64,000 bases of DNA from Eriocheir sinensis (lineage: Eukaryota > Arthropoda > Malacostraca > Decapoda > Varunidae): contig NW_026111630.1 in assembly GCF_024679095.1 (NCBI RefSeq), forward strand, positions 305,001-369,000. The letters are read 5' to 3'. Below are positions 21,535 to 32,840 of this stretch, piece by piece (the stretch's first letter is position 1; each line of letters opens with the position of its first letter). The position numbers and the translations under genes were made by a program. Under the pieces are notes generated by a model. It searched no databases and was not told the DNA's origin. It worked only from the letters and a program-made list of their open reading frames with translations.

Positions 21535-23973
21535 TCGAATCACATTAAAGCTTGCTATGTAAACGCTCGTAGCCTACGTAACAAATTTGAAGACTTAGAA
21601 GTCCTCGCAGCTACAAATCATTATCACATCATCGGAGTCACAGAATCTTGGATAGACACTTCAAATAGAGATTTCATTGCGGAATATAGATTACCGGGTT
21701 ATACTATCTTTAGTCATGAAAAAGAGAACAGACAGGGTGGAGGCGTTATCTTTTATATCCACAACTCTCTCCATCCAGTATCCGTGAAAACAGATATTAT
21801 AACCAATGTAGACACGGTCTTCATTGAAATTAAAAATAAATAAAAAAGTAACTCCTAGTAAAGAAAAGGTGCCTGATTATCAGAGAGCGATTTTCGAAAG
21901 ACTCCGATCAATTCTAAATAATTCTGACTGGACTGAAATCACGGCGGAAACAGATATTGATAAATCTTGGGGGGCCTTCACCACAATATTGAACAATGCC
22001 ATAAGCATATGCGTACCCTATCGTAACAGACGTTCAGCTTCTAAGAAGAAACCCAAATGGTGGAATAACGAAATTCAAATAGCCTGTCTCTTAAAAAATG
22101 CGTATACAGTAGATACATATCAACTCAGAGCGAGGCTGACAAACTAGAGTTGGACAGAATTCGCCGCGAAACCAAGAAATTAATAAAACGAAGCAAGAAA
22201 AATCTTGAAGAATATATAGCGGAAACAAGTAAATCTAATCCTAAAGAATTTTTTAGCTATGTAAATAATAAAAAGTCACTCACTTGTGGTATCGGACCGC
22301 TTGCTAATGAAAATGGTAACCACACGAAAATGAAAATGAAATGGCTACAATCCTAAATAACTTTTTCGCATCCGCATGTACCGACGAAGATTGTTTATCA
22401 CCTCAACCGCCGGAGGTTAGAAGGACCGAAAAGATGTTAAGTGGCGTGCTCATCATAGAAAGTGACATTTTACGCACAAGTGATAAGATTAAAGTAAGCA
22501 AAGCTCCTGGTCCAGACAAAATTACCTAGGGTCTTAAAGATATCAAACATCAAATTTGTCAACCGCTCTCCATCATATTCAATGAATCTTTAACAGCTGG
22601 AAAAAGTTCCGTCGGATTGGAAACTTGCAAATGTCACACCAATTTTCAAAAAGGGGGACAAGTCTCATCCAGGAAACTATCGACCAATTAGCCTGACAGC
22701 GATTGTTTGTAAGTTAATGGAGACTATCATTCGCGACAATATGGTGAAATTCTTCGAAGAAAATAATATAATAAAAAATTCGCAACATGGCTTCCGTAGT
22801 AAACGTTCGTGTTTAACTAACTTACTTGATTTTTTTCACTATATTTTTGAGGTGTTCGATGAAAGCAGATCAGTAGATATCATATATCTGGATTTTCAAA
22901 AGGCATTTGATAAGGTCCCCCACCAACGATTGTTCAGCAAACTACTGGTGCACGGTATCTCGTGTAACATTCACAATTGGCTTGTTGACTGGCTCTCTGA
23001 GCGGAAACAGAGAGTAGTTCTAAACGGTGTTACATCTAACCGGCTCGATGTCAAAAGCGGCGTACCTCAAGGATGAGTGCTTGGCCCCATGCTCTTCTTA
23101 ATTTATGTTAATGATATCGATGATGGGCTCACTTGCAAAGTATCAAAATTTGCTGATGACACAAAAATTGCAAGTAAAGTAACTGCGACACTCGACGAAG
23201 AATCTTTACAATCAGATCTAGATCGACTTGCACGTTGGGCCAATCAATGGCAAATGAAATTTAACGTTGACAAATGTAAAGTGTTGCACATCGGAAAAAT
23301 AACACTCGCGTTCGGTACGTAATTAATGGCCAACAACTTTCTGCAGTAAGTAAAGAAAAGGATCTTGGAATCACTATATCAAGCGATTTAAAGCCCGGTC
23401 AGCATTGTTCAGAGGTAGTTAAAACTGCAAACAAATTGGTTGGTTTCATCGGACGAGTCTTTAATAATAAATCGGAAAAAGTAATATTAAAACTGTATAA
23501 TTCGTTGGTTCGACTCCGTCTAAGTACTGTGTACAGTTTGGTCTCCCTACTACAGAAAAGACATAGAAAAAGTTGGAACAGGTCCAACGAAGAGTAACAA
23601 AAGATGATTCCTAGGTTGATACATTTGTCATATGAACAAAGGCTTAAAGAAGTAAATTTATTCAGCCTATCAAAATGAAGAATGCGAGGCGATCTAATAA
23701 AAGTGTTTAAAATGTTTAAAGGATTCAGTGATATTAATGCGGAAGATTACAATTGATCGATCAAATAGAACAAGAAGAAATCACAATTTGAAGATAAGTG
23801 GTAAAAGATTCTCGTCGCACGAAGCTAAACACTTCTTCTTTAATCGAGTTGTTAATGTTTGGAACTCTCTACCTTGTGATGTCGTTGATAGTACAACAGT
23901 TACGGCCTTCAAGAATAGATTAGACAAGTGTTTTGAATCCAACCAGCAACTAAGATATTACTCATTGTCGTAA
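21535..23973 (+). pseudogene. LINE D ORF2, copy 1: endonuclease deleted, RT broken
   Basis: Begins with CYVNARSLRNKFEDLEVL, IIGVTESWIDTSNRDF and RQGGGVIFYIHNS (endonuclease start). It jumps at about 21840 to VTPSKEKVPDYQRA, missing the GDFN and SDH catalytic blocks that copy 2 retains. RT blocks follow: VSKAPGPDKIT, NYRPISLTAIV, QHGFRSKRSCLTNLLDFF, DFQKAFDKVPHQRL, GVPQG then an in-frame TGA at 23074, the catalytic KFADDTKIAS, and WQMKFNVDKCKVLHIG. The C-terminal part ends with FKNRLDKCFESNQQL and a stop near 23973. At 22600 GGAAAAAGTT puts a +1 shift into the RT, also present in copy 2. Confidence 0.88.
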
Positions 23974-24549
23974 TAACGTTAAGTTCTTTCGAATACTGGT
24001 GTCCTTGTCCGCTTTTATCGCCCGCTTAGTGGTAGCAGTAATGGTAGTTCTTTCCTCTTTCCTACATAATTTCCATGCAGTTTTTCCATGCTGCATGGTT
24101 CTTTTTCCTTTCCTGCCAGCTTTGGCTGGAGGGATGGGATGGTGGGGAGGGGCCTTCGCCTTTGCTGCCCTTCATCTTCCACCTTTGATTAGAAAGTTAG
24201 TGTAGCTTGTCACAAACAACCTCGTAAGGACCAGCAGGTCTGCTGTTGTTTGTTCTTCCTTTGTGTTTCTTTGTGTTTCTTTGTGTCTTCAAATGGAAAG
24301 TTGTCAACAACTTTTTTTAATGAAATCAGAATCCATAGTGGATGATGAGGAAATATTCAAATTAAACCACTGTTTTTCATGAGAAGCAATTCAACTGTTT
24401 AATATAGGTAAAAATATTCAATAAAGCAATTACACATGTAGTTACATTCTGTAATATAGTGTCATAAAAGCCTACAGTGTCTAGTGTGACGATAACTTGT
24501 TTACATGTGATACACTCCGTGTGTTTCTCTCGCTTTGAAGACCTTGCAA

Positions 24550-24892
24550 TAAATAATGGCTCACCCTCAGTGGACAAGACTCTCAGAAGAATTGCTTATT
24601 GAGAGCATAAGAAACCATAGTGTCTCTGGAACCACAGAGATGATTTATATATGAATAAGGGCTCCAAAAGTTTGTTGTACTGGTCCTTGTCGAGCCTGAT
24701 CCAGTTCCTCATTGCCTTGTGGTCCTCAAATCTCAGCTCCCTCAAGAGTCGATAGTAAACACTTTCTTGTTCGCGACGTGCCTACCACTCTCCCATCACT
24801 CTCGTCTTCTGGCTTGTTTGGCTCGCCTCAGCTTCATTAAACACCTAATCACGCTGATAGCGGCGATAAGCTTTTCTGTGTGTCGGGGCCAT
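24550..24892 (-). pseudogene. Harbinger transposase, N-terminal relic
   Basis: A minus-strand frame opening with ATG at 24892-24890 (MAPTHRKAYRRYQRD). It carries two in-frame TAG codons, then reads ESVYYRLLRELRFEDHKAM followed by RNWIRLDKDQYNKLLEPL (about 24763-24655). That second stretch has the layout of the conserved N-terminal region of PIF/Harbinger nucleases (L..EL..ED...[YR]RN..R[ML]....[FY]..LL). A TAA follows soon after, and later sequence in the same frame (ILLRVLSTEGEPLF) vaguely fits the next conserved block. The catalytic DDE region is absent. Function lost. Confidence 0.75.
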
Positions 24893-24940
24893 GGTGTTTT
24901 GTTTACATGTGACGGAAGCAGTGCAAACGAAGTGCAGACG

Positions 24941-25062
24941 GAAGTTGATGAAAAATATTGACGGAAAATGAGCTAGTGTAACAGCGCCTTAAAAAGAAGT
25001 TGTCAGTTTTGAGGAAGTTGATGAAAAATATTGACGGAAAATGTGCTAGTGTACCAGCGCCT
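24941..25062 (-). repeat. Duplicated right terminal repeat of the Harbinger-like element
   Basis: Two direct copies of the 49-bp terminus occur, at 24941-24989 and 25014-25062, separated by 24 bases. They differ at three positions. Each ends in AGCGCCT and each is followed by TAA. Confidence 0.85.
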
Positions 25063-25397
25063 TAACTGCATGCCTCCCCCCTCCCGGGGCCTCGCCACAC
25101 ACGATTTTCTACTCAAGCTCATCCCTTTACTGTCCAAATCCCTTACGCAGGGTTAACCAGCATCTTCACTCTTTCATCCCTCACGCTGAGTAATCTCTGG
25201 AACAATCTTCCTTCATCTGTATTTCTTCCTGCTTATGATTTGAACTCTTTCAAGAGGAGCGTATCAGGACACCTCTCCTCCCGAAATTGACCCATCTTTC
25301 GGCCACTCCTCTAACTTTTTTTTAGGAGCAGTGAATAGCGGGCTTTTTTTTCATTATTGTTTCCTATTTTTATGCCCTTGAACTGACTCCATTGCTG

Positions 25398-26110
<713 letters not shown>

Positions 26111-26124
26111 TGTGGTTAAACGAG

Positions 26125-27136
26125 ATGAAGAAAAAAGTTCAATGCAGAAGGATTCGTGAATGTGCAGAGCCACACCGTAGCAGCATCACTCAAATTCCTA
26201 CACTGCCGTCAGCTGATATGTTTGTGTTACATCTGTGTTGGAGATTCGTGAACGTGAACAGCACTACACTCGTGCTCGGCAACACTCAAGTCCTACACGA
26301 TCCCAGCTGATATGTTTTATCGACCCATCACAATGTTGAAGGATTCACGTGAACGTGAACCTTTACTACGCAATGCTCAGCAACACTCAGTCCTACACAG
26401 TCAGCTGATATGTTTGTGTTACATCACAATGTTGAAGAAAGTTCGTGAACGTGAACAGCACACACTCGTGCTCAATAACCTCCAAATCCTACAGTGGCTG
26501 ATATCAACCGCACATCACCCAATGTTGGAGGATTCGTGAACGTGGACATACCACGTACTCCAACAGCATAATTCTACAGTCAGCTGATATGTCATTATAA
26601 GAGTTGTTTTGTGTTACATCACAATGTTGGAGGATTCGTGAATGTGAACAACACCACACCCGTGCTCAGCAACACTCAAGTCCTACGTCAAACGATATGT
26701 CATTATAGGTTGTTTATACGTCTGATATTGGAGGATTCGTGAACGTGGACCTTCCCAAACCAACAACCTCAAGTCCTACACAGTCGGCTGATATGTTTGT
26801 GTTACATCACAATGTTGGAGGATTCGTGAACGTGGACAGCATACACCCGTACTCGGCAACACTCAAGTCCTACACAGTCAGCTGATATGTCATTTATAGA
26901 GTTGTTTGGTATATCGCAATGTGGAGATTCGTGAACGTGGACCTTTTTCGCGTGCTCAACAACACTCAAGTCCTACACAGTCAGCTGATATGTCATTATG
27001 GAGTTATTTGTGTTTATATCCGTATTTGGAGGATTCGTGAACGTGGACGGCACCACACACCGTGCTCGGCAACGCTCCAAGTCCTACACAGTCAACTGAT
27101 ATGTCATTAGCAAGTTTGTTTGTGTTATATCCCGCA
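26125..27136. repeat. 95/110-bp tandem repeat, first block
   Basis: About nine diverged units of a repeat containing GGAGGATTCGTGAACGTGGA, GTGCTCGGCAACACTCAAGT, CCTACACAGTCAGCTGATATG and TGTGTTACATCACAATGTT. Longer units carry an extra CATTATAAGAGTTG-type 15-base insert. Units here are more diverged and shortened than in the second block. Confidence 0.9.
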
Positions 27137-27925
27137 ATGACTGAGCCTGATTTTTTATTTGTGTGCCCATGGCCCTACCGGACTCGTGGATTACTTGCGT
27201 ATTCATTCCAATAATTTTATCTTTTACATTCTTGCACTATCGATTTGCGTTTTTCTTTACGTACAAATAAGTATTACTTCGCTTCCATAAAAGGATATTG
27301 CGAACAATATGTTTTGTTACCGTAACTTTGTTCGGAAACCATTCAGTCGGAAGCTCTGTGTGCTGCTATTGTAATAAATGTTTGAAATTAGGGACAACCT
27401 GTTCTTCCCAGAATTTAGAAATGCGTACTGGTAGAAATTGATAGTGATTAACAGGCCTATGAAGTGTGAGAAATGCTGCACACAAAACAACAATATAAAC
27501 AACTTCACCGGGAAGAAAGAAGCAGAACCAATCTATACTTGCAAAAAGCAGTTTAGGCGTGAAAGCAAACAAGACAGTCTGGAAACTTTAAAAGACAAAA
27601 CAGAGAGAATAACACACATAAGCCCAGAGTCTGAGAAAAAAATGTCATGCCTAACAAAAACAGCATCAATAAACAAACAAACAGAAAAGCTCAGAGGTAG
27701 AAATCCACCGATAACTCAACCTGGATCTAACGAGACTATCACGAGGTCCGTTATGGGGGGAGAGGGAAGAGGGCGTAGGAGGGGTGTTGTGAGTGGATTT
27801 TATTTTTTTTTTTTTTTTACAGCTAAGGAGACAGCTCAAGGGCGCAAAGAAAAAAAAAAAAAGAAAAATGGCCCTCACTGCTCCTGAACAGAGGTTAGTG
27901 TCCAAATCAGAGGTTAATTTCGGAA
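27137..27925. repeat. ~790-bp duplicated segment, copy a (includes LINE C 3' end)
   Basis: Starts at TGACTGAGCCTGATTTTTT at the end of the 95-bp array and ends at GTTAATTTCGG. It matches 28455-29245 along its whole length with small indels: ATTGCGAACAATATGTTTT, AGGGACAACCTGTTCTTCCC and GGATCTAACGAGACTATCACG occur in both. The last ~110 bases (about 27815-27925) are the terminal LINE C 3' UTR with its poly(A), in minus orientation, cut off at the duplication edge. Confidence 0.9.
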
Positions 27926-28454
27926 AAAAAGTTCAATGTTGGAGGATTCGTGAACGTGAACAGCACTACACTCGTGCTCGGCAACACTCAAGTCCTACAC
28001 AGTCAGCTGATATGTCATTGTAAGAGTTGTTTGTGTTACATCACAATGTTGGAGGATTCGTGAACGTGGACAGCACCACAGCCGTGCTCGGCAACACTCA
28101 AGTCCTACACAGTCAGCTGATATGTTTGTGTTACATCACAATGTTGGAGGATTCGTGAACGTGGACAGCACCACACCCGTGCTCGGCAACACTCAAGTCC
28201 TACACAGTCAGCTGATATGTTTGTGTTACATCACAATGTTGGAGGATTCGTGAACGTGGACAGCACCACACCCGTGCTCGGCAACGCTCAAGTCCTACAC
28301 AGTCAGCTGATATGTCATTGTAAGAGTTGTTTGTGTTATATCACAATGTTGGAGGATTCGTGAACGTGGACAGCACCACAGCCGTGCTCGGCAACGCTCA
28401 AGTCCTACACAGTCAGCTGATATGTCATTGTAAGAGTTGTTTGTGTTATATCAC
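27926..28454. repeat. 95/110-bp tandem repeat, second block
   Basis: Five well-conserved units. AATGTTGGAGGATTCGTGAA recurs at 28045, 28140, 28235 and 28345, giving periods 95, 95 and 110. The longer units contain CATTGTAAGAGTTG after GATATGT. Confidence 0.95.
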
Positions 28455-29245
28455 AATGACTGAGCCTGATTTTTTTGTTGTGGCCTTGCATGGCCCTACC
28501 GGACTCGTGGATTACTTGTGTTATGTTCCCAATAATTTTATCTTTACATTCTTTACTATCAGTTGCGTTTTCTTTACATTACAAATAAGTATTACTTCCT
28601 TTACATAAAACAGGATATTGCGAACAATATGTTTTATTTACCGTAACTTTGTTCGAAACCATTCAAGATCGACTCTGTGTGCTAACTGTGTAATAAATGT
28701 TTGGAAAATTAGGGACAACCTGTTCTTCCCAAATTTAAGTAAATATGATGAAAATTGATGAGTGATTATTAACAGACCTGTAAGTGTGAGAAATGATGCA
28801 CACGAAACAACAACATAAACAACTTCACCAGGAAGAAGAAGCGACAATCTATCTTGCAAAAAACTGATTTAGGCAACAAACAAACAAGACAGTCACAGAG
28901 CACAAGAACAAAACAGAGAGGAAATAACACATAAGCCAAGTCACAGAAAAAAAAAATGTCATACTTAACAAAAAACGAAAATAAATAAACAAACAAAACA
29001 GAAAACTCAGAGGTAGAAATCCACCGATAACTCAACCTGGATCTAACGAGACTATCACGAGGTCCGTTATGGGGGGAGAGGGAAGAGGGCGTAGGAGGGG
29101 TGTTGTGAGTGGATTTTTTTTTTTTTTTTTTTTACAGCTAAGGAGACAGCTCAAGGGCGCAAAGAAAAAAAAAAGAAAAAATGGCCCGCTACTCACTGCT
29201 CCTGAACAGAGGTTAAAGGAGTGTCCAAATCAGAGGTTAATTTCG
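28455..29245. repeat. ~790-bp duplicated segment, copy b
   Basis: Second copy of the segment at 27137-27925. Here the LINE C 3' UTR is not cut off but runs on into the long LINE C copy, so this is the parental arrangement. Confidence 0.88.
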
Positions 29246-31651
29246 GGAGGAGAGGTGTCCTGATACTCTCCTCTTGAAAGAGTTCAAGTCGTAGGCAGGA
29301 GGAAATACAGATGAAGGAAGATTGTTCCAGAGTTTACCAGCGTGAGGGATGAAAGAGTGAAGATGCTGGTTAACTCTTGCATAAAGGGGTTTGGACAGTA
29401 TAGGGATGAGCATGAGTAGAAAGTCGAGTGCAGCGGGGCCGGGAGGGGGAGGCATGCAGTTAGCAAGTTCAGAAGAGCAGTCAGCGTGGAAATATCGATA
29501 GAAGATAGAAAGAGAGGCAACATTGCGGCGGAATTTAAGAGGTAGAAGACTATCAGTATGAGGAGGAGAGCTGATGAGACGAAGAGCCTTAGCCTCCACT
29601 CTGTCCAGAAGAGCTGTGTGAGTGGAGCCCCCCCACACATGAGATGCATACTCCATACGAGGGCGGACAAGGCCCCTGTATATGGACAGCAATTGTGCAG
29701 GGGAGAAGAACTGGCGGAGACGGTACAGAACGCCCAGCCTCGAGGAAGCTGATTTAGTAAGAGATGAGATATGAAGTTTCCAGTTGAGATTTTGAGTTAA
29801 GGATAGACCGAGGATGTTTAGTGTTGAGGAGGGTGATAGCTGGGTGTTGTCAAAGAATAGGGGATAGTTGTTTGGAAGATTGTGTCGAGTGGATCGGTGG
29901 AGAAACTGTGTTTTTGAGGCGTTGAAGGACACCAGGTTCTTCTTGCCCCAATCGGAAATAATAATAAGGTCTGAGGCTAAGCGTTCTGCAGCCTCCAGCC
30001 TTGAGTCGTTAAGTTCCTGAAGGGTGGGTCTTCTATTAAAAGAAGTTGAATAATGCAGAGTGGAATCATCGGCGTAGGAATGGATAGGACAGTTCGTTTT
30101 GGAAAGAAGATCATCAATGAACAACAGAAAAAGAGTGGGAGATAGGACAGAACCCTGTGGGACACCACTGGTAATAGATTTAGGGGAAGAACACTGACCG
30201 TCTACCACGGCAGAAATAGAACGGTCAGAAAGGAAACTGGAGATAAAGGTACAGAGAGAAGGATAGAAACCGTAGGAGGGTAGTTTAGAAAGCAAAGATT
30301 TGTGCCAGACCCTATCAAAAGCTTTTGATATGTCCAGCGCAATAGCAAAAGTTTCACCGAAACGGCTAAGAGAGGATGACCAAGAGTCAGTTAAGAAGGC
30401 TACGAGATCACCAGTAGAACGCCCCTTGCGGAACCCATACGGGCGATCAGATAGAAGGTCAGAAGTGGAAAGGTGCTTTTGAATCTTCCGGTTAAGGATT
30501 GATTCAAAAGCTTTAGATAGACAAGAAAGTAAAGCAATAGGACGGTAGTTTGAGGGATTGGAGCGGTCACCCTTCTTAGGTACGAAGGCATACTTCCAGC
30601 AAGAAGGAAAGGTAGATGTTGACAGGCAGAGGCGAAAGAGTTTGACCAGGCAGGGTGACAGCACGGAGGCACAGTTTTTAAGGACAATAGGAGGCACTCC
30701 ATCAGGTCCATAAGCCTTCTGAGGATTGAGGCCAGAGAGGGCATAGAAAACATCATTTTGAAGAATCTTTATAACAGGCATAAAGGAGTCAGAGGGGGGA
30801 TGAGTAGGAGGAATATGCCCAGAATCGTCCAGAGTGCAGTTTTTAGAAAAAGTTTGAGAGAAGAGTTCAGCCTTAGAGATAGATGAGACGGCAGTGTTGC
30901 CGTCAGGACTGAGGAGTGGAGGGAAGATGAAGAAGTGAAGTTGGAGGAGATGTTTTTGGCTAGATGCCAGAAGTCACGGGAAGAGTTAGAGAAAGCAAGG
31001 TTTTGACATTTTATATTAATGAAAGAATTTTTGGTTAGTCGGAGAATAGATTTGGCACGATTTCGGGCAGAAATGTAAAGTTCATAATTAGCATTAGTTT
31101 GAAGGCTCTGGTACCTTTTGTGAGCTACCTCTATCATTGACAGCACGAGAACAAGCATGATTAAACCAAGGCTTTTTAGCGTGAGGAGTAGAGAAAGAAC
31201 GAGGAATGTATGCCTCCATTCCAGAGACAATCACCTCTGTGATGCGCTGAGCACACACAGAGGGGTCTCTATCCTGGAAGCAATAATCATTCCACGGGAA
31301 ATCGGAAAAGTACATCCTCAGGTCGTCCCACCGAGCTGAAGCAAAATGCCAGAAGCATCGCCTCTTCGGTGGGTCCAGAGGGTGCACAGGAGCGATAGGA
31401 CAGGATGCAGAAATAAGATTGTGATCGGAGGAGCCCAACGGAGAGAACAGTTTGACAGAATAAGCAGAAGGGTTTGAGGTAAGAAAGAGGTCTAGAATGT
31501 TGGGCCGATCTCCAAGACGGTCGGGAATACGTGTAGGGTGCTGGACCAACTGCTCTAGGTCGTTGAGGATAGCAAAGTTGTAGGCTTGTTCACCAGGATG
31601 GTCAGTGAAAGAGGATGAAAGCCAAAGCTGGTGGTGAACATTGAAATCTCC
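29237..31651 (-). pseudogene. LINE C ORF2, copy 1: end of endonuclease and RT
   Basis: Continues the endonuclease after the interruption with [31 protein letters not shown] and SSDHNLISA (31640-31400). A frame change near 31110 leads through a linker, and another near 30775 leads to a 514-codon open frame. That frame carries LNPQKAYGPDGVPPIVLK, NYRPIALLSCLSKAFE, GFRKGRSTGDLVAFL, DISKAFDRVWHKSLL, GVPQGSVLSPTLF and the catalytic SYADDSTLHY (near 30050), then a C-terminal VRPRMEYASHVWGG and LWNNLPSSVFPPAYDLN, with a stop at 29237. Copy 2 has three extra residues in KYAFVQPVPKKGD, so this copy has lost 9 bases there. The RT frame is otherwise long and well kept. Confidence 0.87.
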
Positions 31652-31653
31652 TA

Positions 31654-31924
31654 CTAAGGATTTCAGAGGCTGTGCGGCCTCGTTTTTTGGGAATAATATC
31701 GTAACGAACAATCGTATCGGTACGAGATTTTGCGACAGTGTATTTCACACACTGTCTTAATTTTGAAGGGTATCGCCAACCGCCACAAGTAGAGAATAAA
31801 GGCACTTGTCCCTATACCAAGAGGGTAAAGTCATCAGTGTCAGGCAAAGATACGAACACAACTACCAGAGGCTCCGCCCACCTTGTTCCTCTTCCCTCCA
31901 TCTCCCGCCTCCTCCCTTCTCCCT

Positions 31925-31930
<6 letters not shown>
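31654..31930 (+). repeat. Left 277-bp terminal inverted repeat
   Basis: Begins CTAAGGATTTCAGAGG and ends at CTCCCTCAATC, next to a (TC)n run at 31929-32005. It contains CCGCCACAAGTAGAG and GGCTCCGCCCACC. Confidence 0.92.
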
Positions 31931-32007
<77 letters not shown>

Positions 32008-32562
32008 GTAGCTTCGTAACTATAATGAATGAAAGGCATGCATTAATTGTAGTGGCGTTATATACTCTTTCTAATACTGATAGGCATCCTTTAAATAAAG
32101 TTGAGAGTAGGGTAACGTGTTACTTACATAGCCTAATTACCTCCGTAACTATTGGTAGCGTAGTGGTTTGGTGGTTTATGGTGTACGTTTTCGTAGGGCT
32201 ATTGTATAGCATGTACCTACTGATAAAAGTAATGGTGCTCTTATCGCCAAATTATAGTGGTGCTATTAATTTTATTGTCAGGGAAGAGCTGAAAGTATGG
32301 TAACGGGAAGAATTGCGAAGGTCTAACAACAAGAAACAAACGAGAGAGAAACAAATACAAGCGAGCAATCGTTCTACCATCAATCATGGTAGTCATCATT
32401 TACCACCTCACCCTACTCTCACATGTCATTACGTCCACGGCCCAGATGTGTATCACTATGCTCAAAATTAAAGTCCCAGTATCACATCAAGCATGCCTTA
32501 ATTGAAAAAAAAAAAATCATTCTCGAGTATGTATGTATCTTCCAGAGAGAGAGAGAGAGAGA

Positions 32563-32838
32563 GATTGAGGGAGAAGGGAGGAGGCGGGAGATGGAGGGAA
32601 GAGGAACAAGGTGGGCGGAGCCTCTGGTAGTTGTGTTCGTATCTTTGCCTGACACTGATGACTTTACCCTCTTGGTATAGGGACAAGTGCCTTTATTCTC
32701 TACTTGTGGCGGTTGGCGATACCCTTCAAAATTAAGGCAGTGTGTGAAATACACTGTCGCAAAATCTCGTACCGATACGATTGTTCGTTACGATATTATT
32801 CCCAAAAAACGAGGCCGCACAGCCTCTGAAATCCTTAG
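32563..32838 (-). repeat. Right 276-bp terminal inverted repeat
   Basis: Reverse complement of the left arm, ending CCTCTGAAATCCTTAG. A short (GA)n run at 32544-32562 mirrors the longer (TC)n of the left arm. Confidence 0.92.
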
Positions 32839-32840
32839 TA

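Larger units (their letters stand above)
20937..24292 (+). mobile_element. CR1-like LINE, family D, copy 1
   Basis: A plus-strand LINE inserted inside the Harbinger-like element. It begins within ORF1 at ACCATGGAGGATGGGTTCGAG, matching the middle of ORF1 in the copy at 52.6 kb, and ends in tandem TTTGTGTTTC units at 24261-24290. The 3' UTR contains CCAGCTTTGGCTGGAGGGATG and CCTCGTAAGGACCAGCAGGTC, both also present in copies at 48.1, 48.9 and 60.4 kb. A stretch of about 365 bases covering most of the endonuclease is missing relative to the 48.9-kb copy. Confidence 0.92.
20835..25062. mobile_element. PIF/Harbinger-like DNA transposon with TAA target duplication
   Basis: The left terminus AGGCGCTGTTACACTAG at 20835 and the right terminus CTAGTGTACCAGCGCCT ending at 25062 are inverted repeats matching over about 33 bases with few mismatches. 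TAA flanks both ends (20832-20834 and 25063-25065) and is present once in the intact LINE C target. A 3-bp TWA duplication is characteristic of PIF/Harbinger. A transposase N-terminal relic on the minus strand near the right end supports this. About 3.36 kb of the interior is a LINE D insertion, leaving roughly 0.87 kb of transposon, so the element was already internally deleted. Confidence 0.87.
20703..25392 (+). mobile_element. LINE C copy 3, split by a Harbinger-like element
   Basis: A plus-strand 3' fragment of the LINE C family. The part at 20703-20834 codes KALRLISSP-like sequence through FHADCSS and breaks off at ...CTTGCTAA. It resumes at 25063 with TAACTGCATGCC and continues through the C-terminal LWNNLPSSVF and FKRRVSGHLSSRN-like region, a stop near 25290 and the 3' UTR to about 25392. 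The uninterrupted LINE C copy at 29.4 kb reads CTTGCTAACTGCATGCC, so the two parts join exactly once one TAA is removed. An (AT)n array follows at once. Confidence 0.88.
31654..32838. mobile_element. Non-autonomous DNA transposon, long inverted repeats, TA duplication
   Basis: A 1,185-bp insertion in the LINE C endonuclease. Arms of about 277 bp at each end are inverted and almost identical (one visible mismatch). The termini are CTAAGGATTTCAGAGGCTG and its complement, each flanked by TA. With one TA removed, the LINE reading restores TCC ATC CTA GGA GAT TTC (SILGDF). A TA duplication fits the Tc1/mariner group or a derivative, but the terminus is not a form I know. The ~630-bp centre (31931-32562) has (TC)n at one inner edge and (GA)n at the other and no transposase frame, so the element needs help in trans. 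Arm similarity suggests a recent insertion. Confidence 0.88.

Noticed and set aside
26125..28454. CRISPR-like array
   Set aside because: The units are adjacent whole repeats of 95 or 110 bp without unique spacers, and the window is clearly eukaryotic.
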